The notes under the pieces were generated by a model that saw only the letters and a list, made by a program, of their open reading frames with translations, had not been told where the DNA came from and did no database searches. DNA of 64,000 nucleotides from Butyrivibrio sp. M55 (GTDB lineage: Bacteria; Bacillota; Clostridia; Lachnospirales; Lachnospiraceae), in the NCBI RefSeq assembly GCF_900116865.1, contig NZ_FPCD01000001.1, positions 124,001-188,000 on the forward strand, given 5' to 3'. Positions within the stretch are counted from its first letter, which is position 1, and each line of letters opens with the position of its first letter. The translations under genes were made by a program, and so were the position numbers. This document shows positions 61,815-64,000 of the stretch, one piece after another.

Positions 61815-62624
61815 ATGAAACTAAAATATTACCTTAGGGGGATTGGTCTTGGTGTCGTACTTACCGCTATTATCATGGGCTTTGCACTTGGAGCCAGAAA
61901 TGCACCGGTCAGCGATGCCGAGGTAATCGAGAAAGCAAAAGATCTCGGAATGGTTGAAGGCGGTGTCCTTTCGGATTATTCCGGTGAAGACGCAAGTAAC
62001 GGCGAGGCGGTAAAAGAGGAACCCGATATTTCAGCTCCGGCAGATAAGGTTACGGATACTGCCAAAGGAGCCGACGCAGGACCCTCATTACCCGATACAT
62101 CTGTAAGCGATTCAGCTGCCGGCGGTGCGGATATTGAAAAGCCTGAGACTTCTGCCGGTATCGGCACGGGTACAGGCACATCTACCGTTGCAAACGGTAT
62201 AAGCGGTGCAATGGAAAAAGCTTCATCAGCAGGAAATTCTGTCAGTGCAAAAGATGCTGACAAGAATAAAGACAAAGATAAGGATAAAGAAAAGCCTGTC
62301 ATTGACAACAAGAAAAAAGAAGAAGTCAAGGAAGAACCTGAAGAAGCAGAGGAAGAGCCTGCCGAGGAGCCTGATGATACTCCGGATAACAGTCAGCCGG
62401 AACCTTCGCCTGCAAATCCTGTACAGGTTCAGGTTACTATTTCAGGAGGCTCGTCATCCGATACGGTTGCCAAGATCCTGCATGATGCCGGACTTGTGGA
62501 TGATGCCGTTAAGTTTAACAGATATCTTATCGAGAATCGTCTCGATACAAGGATCCATTCAGGCAGTAAGACCATTACACAGGGCGCTTCATATGAAGAA
62601 ATAGCGAAAGCTATCACACAATGA
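61815..62624 (+). CDS. Membrane-anchored protein with MltG-like LysM domain
   Basis: 269 residues. An N-terminal TM helix (IGLGVVLTAIIMGFALG), a long Asp/Lys/Glu/Pro-rich linker (about 55-205), and a C-terminal block resembling the LysM-like domain that precedes MltG catalysis (VTISGGSSSDTVAKILHDAGLVDDAVKFNRYL ... IHSGSKTITQGASYEEI). The MltG catalytic domain is absent, so lytic transglycosylase activity is not expected. AGTGAGGAATA precedes the ATG. Confidence 0.68.
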   Translation: MKLKYYLRGIGLGVVLTAIIMGFALGARNAPVSDAEVIEKAKDLGMVEGGVLSDYSGEDASNGEAVKEEPDISAPADKVTDTAKGADAGPSLPDTSVSDSAAGGADIEKPETSAGIGTGTGTSTVANGISGAMEKASSAGNSVSAKDADKNKDKDKDKEKPVIDNKKKEEVKEEPEEAEEEPAEEPDDTPDNSQPEPSPANPVQVQVTISGGSSSDTVAKILHDAGLVDDAVKFNRYLIENRLDTRIHSGSKTITQGASYEEIAKAITQ

Positions 62625-62650
62625 CCGTGTATTAAATAATTTTAGCTTTA

Positions 62651-62686
62651 AAGCTGTGAAAATAACTTATTTTCACAGCTTTTTTA
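62651..62686 (+). terminator. Terminator of the flagellar/accessory transcript
   Basis: AAGCTGTGAAAA (62651-62662) / TTTTCACAGCTT (62670-62681), perfect 12-bp stem, then TTTTT. Confidence 0.85.
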
Positions 62687-62687
62687 C

Positions 62688-62716
62688 TTGAAATATGTTT
62701 TTCCTTGTGATATAGT
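62688..62716 (+). promoter_or_regulatory. Sigma-A promoter for rpsB-tsf
   Basis: TTGAAA (62688-62693), 17 bases, TATAGT (62711-62716) with TGA before the -10 box. It leaves an untranslated leader of about 180 bases before rpsB. Confidence 0.8.
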
Positions 62717-62731
62717 TAAAAAGCTGTGTTC

Positions 62732-62821
62732 ATAGGTATGTTTATGCCTATTTCACGGTAAAACAAATAATCACGTACATTTAATTCTCTTTCCGGTGTC
62801 GGTTATACCGATCAGAAGAGA
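62732..62821 (+). promoter_or_regulatory. Structured rpsB leader, possible S2 autoregulatory RNA
   Basis: Two hairpins are visible in the leader. ATAGGTAT (62732-62739) pairs with ATGCCTAT (62744-62751), and a two-part stem (TCTCTT 62786-62791 with AAGAGA 62816-62821, inner GTCGGT/ACCGAT) follows. The S2 leader is a natural site for r-protein feedback, but no known motif was recognised. Confidence 0.4.
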
Positions 62822-62902
62822 GCTCTGTATATCGGAAGACGCGCTGATATATCATATGAGCCAAGGATGTGCGGAAGATTCTAACCAAATGGAGGTAATA
62901 TC

Positions 62903-63658
62903 ATGAGCGTTGTATCAATGAAACAGTTACTTGAAGCAGGTGTTCACTTCGGACATCAGACAAGAAGATGGAACCCTAAAATGGCTCCTTACATCTTCAC
63001 AGAGAGAAACGGAATCCACATCATCGACCTTCAGAAGTCAGTTATCAAGGTTGACGAGGCTTACAAGGCAGTATTCGAGATTGCACAGCAGGGTGGAACA
63101 ATCCTTTTCGTAGGAACAAAGAAGCAGGCACAGGACGCTGTTAAGTCAGAGGCTGAGCGTTGCGGAATGTACTACATCAACGAGAGATGGCTCGGTGGAA
63201 TGCTTACAAACTTCAAGACAATCCAGAGCAGAATCGCCAGAATGAAGACTATCGAGAAGATGCAGGAAGACGGAACATTCGAAGTTCTTCCCAAGAAGGA
63301 AGTTGCTCAGCTTAAGAAGGAACTTTCTAAGCTTCAGGCTAACCTTGGCGGAATCAGAGATATGAAGAGAATCCCTGATGCTATTTTCGTAGTAGATCCT
63401 AAGAAGGAAAGAATCTGCATTCAGGAGGCTGAGTCTCTTGGAATTACTCTTATCGGTATCGCTGATACAAACTGCGATCCTGAAGAGCTTGACTTCATCA
63501 TCCCCGGAAACGATGACGCTATCAGAGCAGTAAAGCTTATCGTTGGTAAGATGGCAGACGCTGTTATCGAAGCTAACCAGGGTGCTGAGGCTGACGTTGC
63601 AGCTGAGTTCGTTGCAGAGGCAGCTGAGGATATCGAAGAAGTTGCAGACGCAGAGTAA
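62903..63658 (+). CDS. rpsB: 30S ribosomal protein S2
   Basis: 251 residues; starts [32 protein letters not shown], contains [14 protein letters not shown] and [15 protein letters not shown] 20-residue acidic Ala/Glu tail at the C-terminus is typical for Firmicutes. TGGAGGTAAT ribosome site. It binds the 30S head/platform junction. Confidence 0.98.
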   Translation: MSVVSMKQLLEAGVHFGHQTRRWNPKMAPYIFTERNGIHIIDLQKSVIKVDEAYKAVFEIAQQGGTILFVGTKKQAQDAVKSEAERCGMYYINERWLGGMLTNFKTIQSRIARMKTIEKMQEDGTFEVLPKKEVAQLKKELSKLQANLGGIRDMKRIPDAIFVVDPKKERICIQEAESLGITLIGIADTNCDPEELDFIIPGNDDAIRAVKLIVGKMADAVIEANQGAEADVAAEFVAEAAEDIEEVADAE

Positions 63659-63688
63659 TATAGATTGATAATTTGGAACTAAATTGGT

Positions 63689-63715
63689 GCAGCCAATCAT
63701 TATATGGTTGGCTGC
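63689..63715 (+). other. Hairpin between rpsB and tsf
   Basis: GCAGCCAATC (63689-63698) pairs with GGTTGGCTGC (63706-63715), a 10-bp stem with one wobble. No T-run follows, so it is more likely an mRNA-stability or attenuation element than a terminator. Confidence 0.5.
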
Positions 63716-63741
63716 TATTATAAAAACGGAGGAAAATACAC

Positions 63742-64000
63742 ATGGCTATCACAGCAGCAATGGTTAAAGAATTGCGTGAGTCTACCGGTGCAGGAATGAT
63801 GGAATGCAAGAAGGCTCTTACAGAAACTAACGGAGATATGGATGCAGCAGTAGAATTCCTTAGAAAGAACGGAATCATGAAGGCTGAGAAGAAGGCTAGC
63901 AGAATCGCTGCAGAAGGTCTTACAAGAGTTGTTCTTAAGGACGACCAGACAGCAGCAGTTGTTGAAGTTAACTCAGAGACAGACTTCGTTGCTCAGAACG
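63742..64000 (+). CDS. tsf: Translation elongation factor Ts, N-terminal part (cut by window)
   Basis: The first 86 codons: [36 protein letters not shown] is the UBA-like EF-Ts start, and TDFVAQN the conserved EF-Tu contact. It recycles EF-Tu GDP. ACGGAGGAAAA ribosome site. The 3' end is beyond base 64000. Confidence 0.97.
   Translation, partial: MAITAAMVKELRESTGAGMMECKKALTETNGDMDAAVEFLRKNGIMKAEKKASRIAAEGLTRVVLKDDQTAAVVEVNSETDFVAQN

Noticed and set aside
1-64000. CRISPR arrays, rRNA genes and insertion sequences
   Set aside because: No regularly spaced repeats, rRNA sequence or transposase genes were seen.

Overview
The window looks like chromosomal DNA of a motile, anaerobic, low-to-medium GC Firmicute, most likely a Lachnospiraceae-type Clostridium relative (Butyrivibrio/Roseburia/Lachnospira group). 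This rests on gene content and order seen here (serA-DUF1015, apt-rel-MBL-hemZ, topA-codY directly upstream of flgB, a single long fla/che operon ending in fliA and a DUF342 gene, then rpsB-tsf), together with strong Shine-Dalgarno sites and B. subtilis-like sigma-A and sigma-D promoters. The genus is inference.

Layout. (1) 1-5650: end of serine biosynthesis (serA, DUF1015), a glycogen-branching-enzyme homologue whose catalytic residues are all replaced, and a membrane-anchored unknown. (2) 5651-10419: a tRNA-Thr gene, then an accessory locus resembling an LXG/WXG-type polymorphic toxin cassette: two small helical partners, a 538-aa toxin-like protein and four immunity-like genes including an Imm53 member. 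It has an operator-like perfect palindrome at its promoter and ends in a 283-bp nearly palindromic element. (3) 10420-20531: housekeeping genes apt, rel, an MBL hydrolase, hemZ, hypB, a membrane diguanylate cyclase, topA and codY. (4) 20844-34589: first flagellar block, flgB-flgC-fliE-fliF-fliG-fliH-fliI-fliJ-motE-like-fliK-flgD-TIGR02530-flgE, with a consensus sigma-D promoter before fliK and a hook protein of 1054 aa. (5) 34590-39287: a 4.7-kb island of accessory genes on both strands, including a small tyrosine recombinase and a DNA-binding/coiled-coil protein, separating flgE from flbD. (6) 39288-60864: second flagellar/chemotaxis block, flbD-motA-motB-fliL-fliM-fliY-fliO-fliP-fliQ-fliR-flhB-flhA-flhF-flhG-ycgR-cheB-cheA-cheW-cheC-cheD-orf-fliA-DUF342-orf. 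(7) 60931-64000: two envelope-type accessory proteins, then rpsB and the start of tsf.

The genes form a coherent motility programme. Basal body, hook, export gate, stator, switch and adaptation genes are transcribed in one direction. FliA (sigma-D) is encoded near the end, and two sigma-D promoters lie earlier, before fliK and before an unknown gene in the island. CodY next to the operon, Rel, a diguanylate cyclase and a PilZ (YcgR-like) protein offer nutritional, stringent and c-di-GMP inputs. cheY, cheR, receptors and flagellin are not in the window. The strongest candidates for something undescribed are the dead branching enzyme, the LXG-like cassette with its palindromic operator and giant palindrome, and the recombinase-bearing island inside the flagellar cluster.
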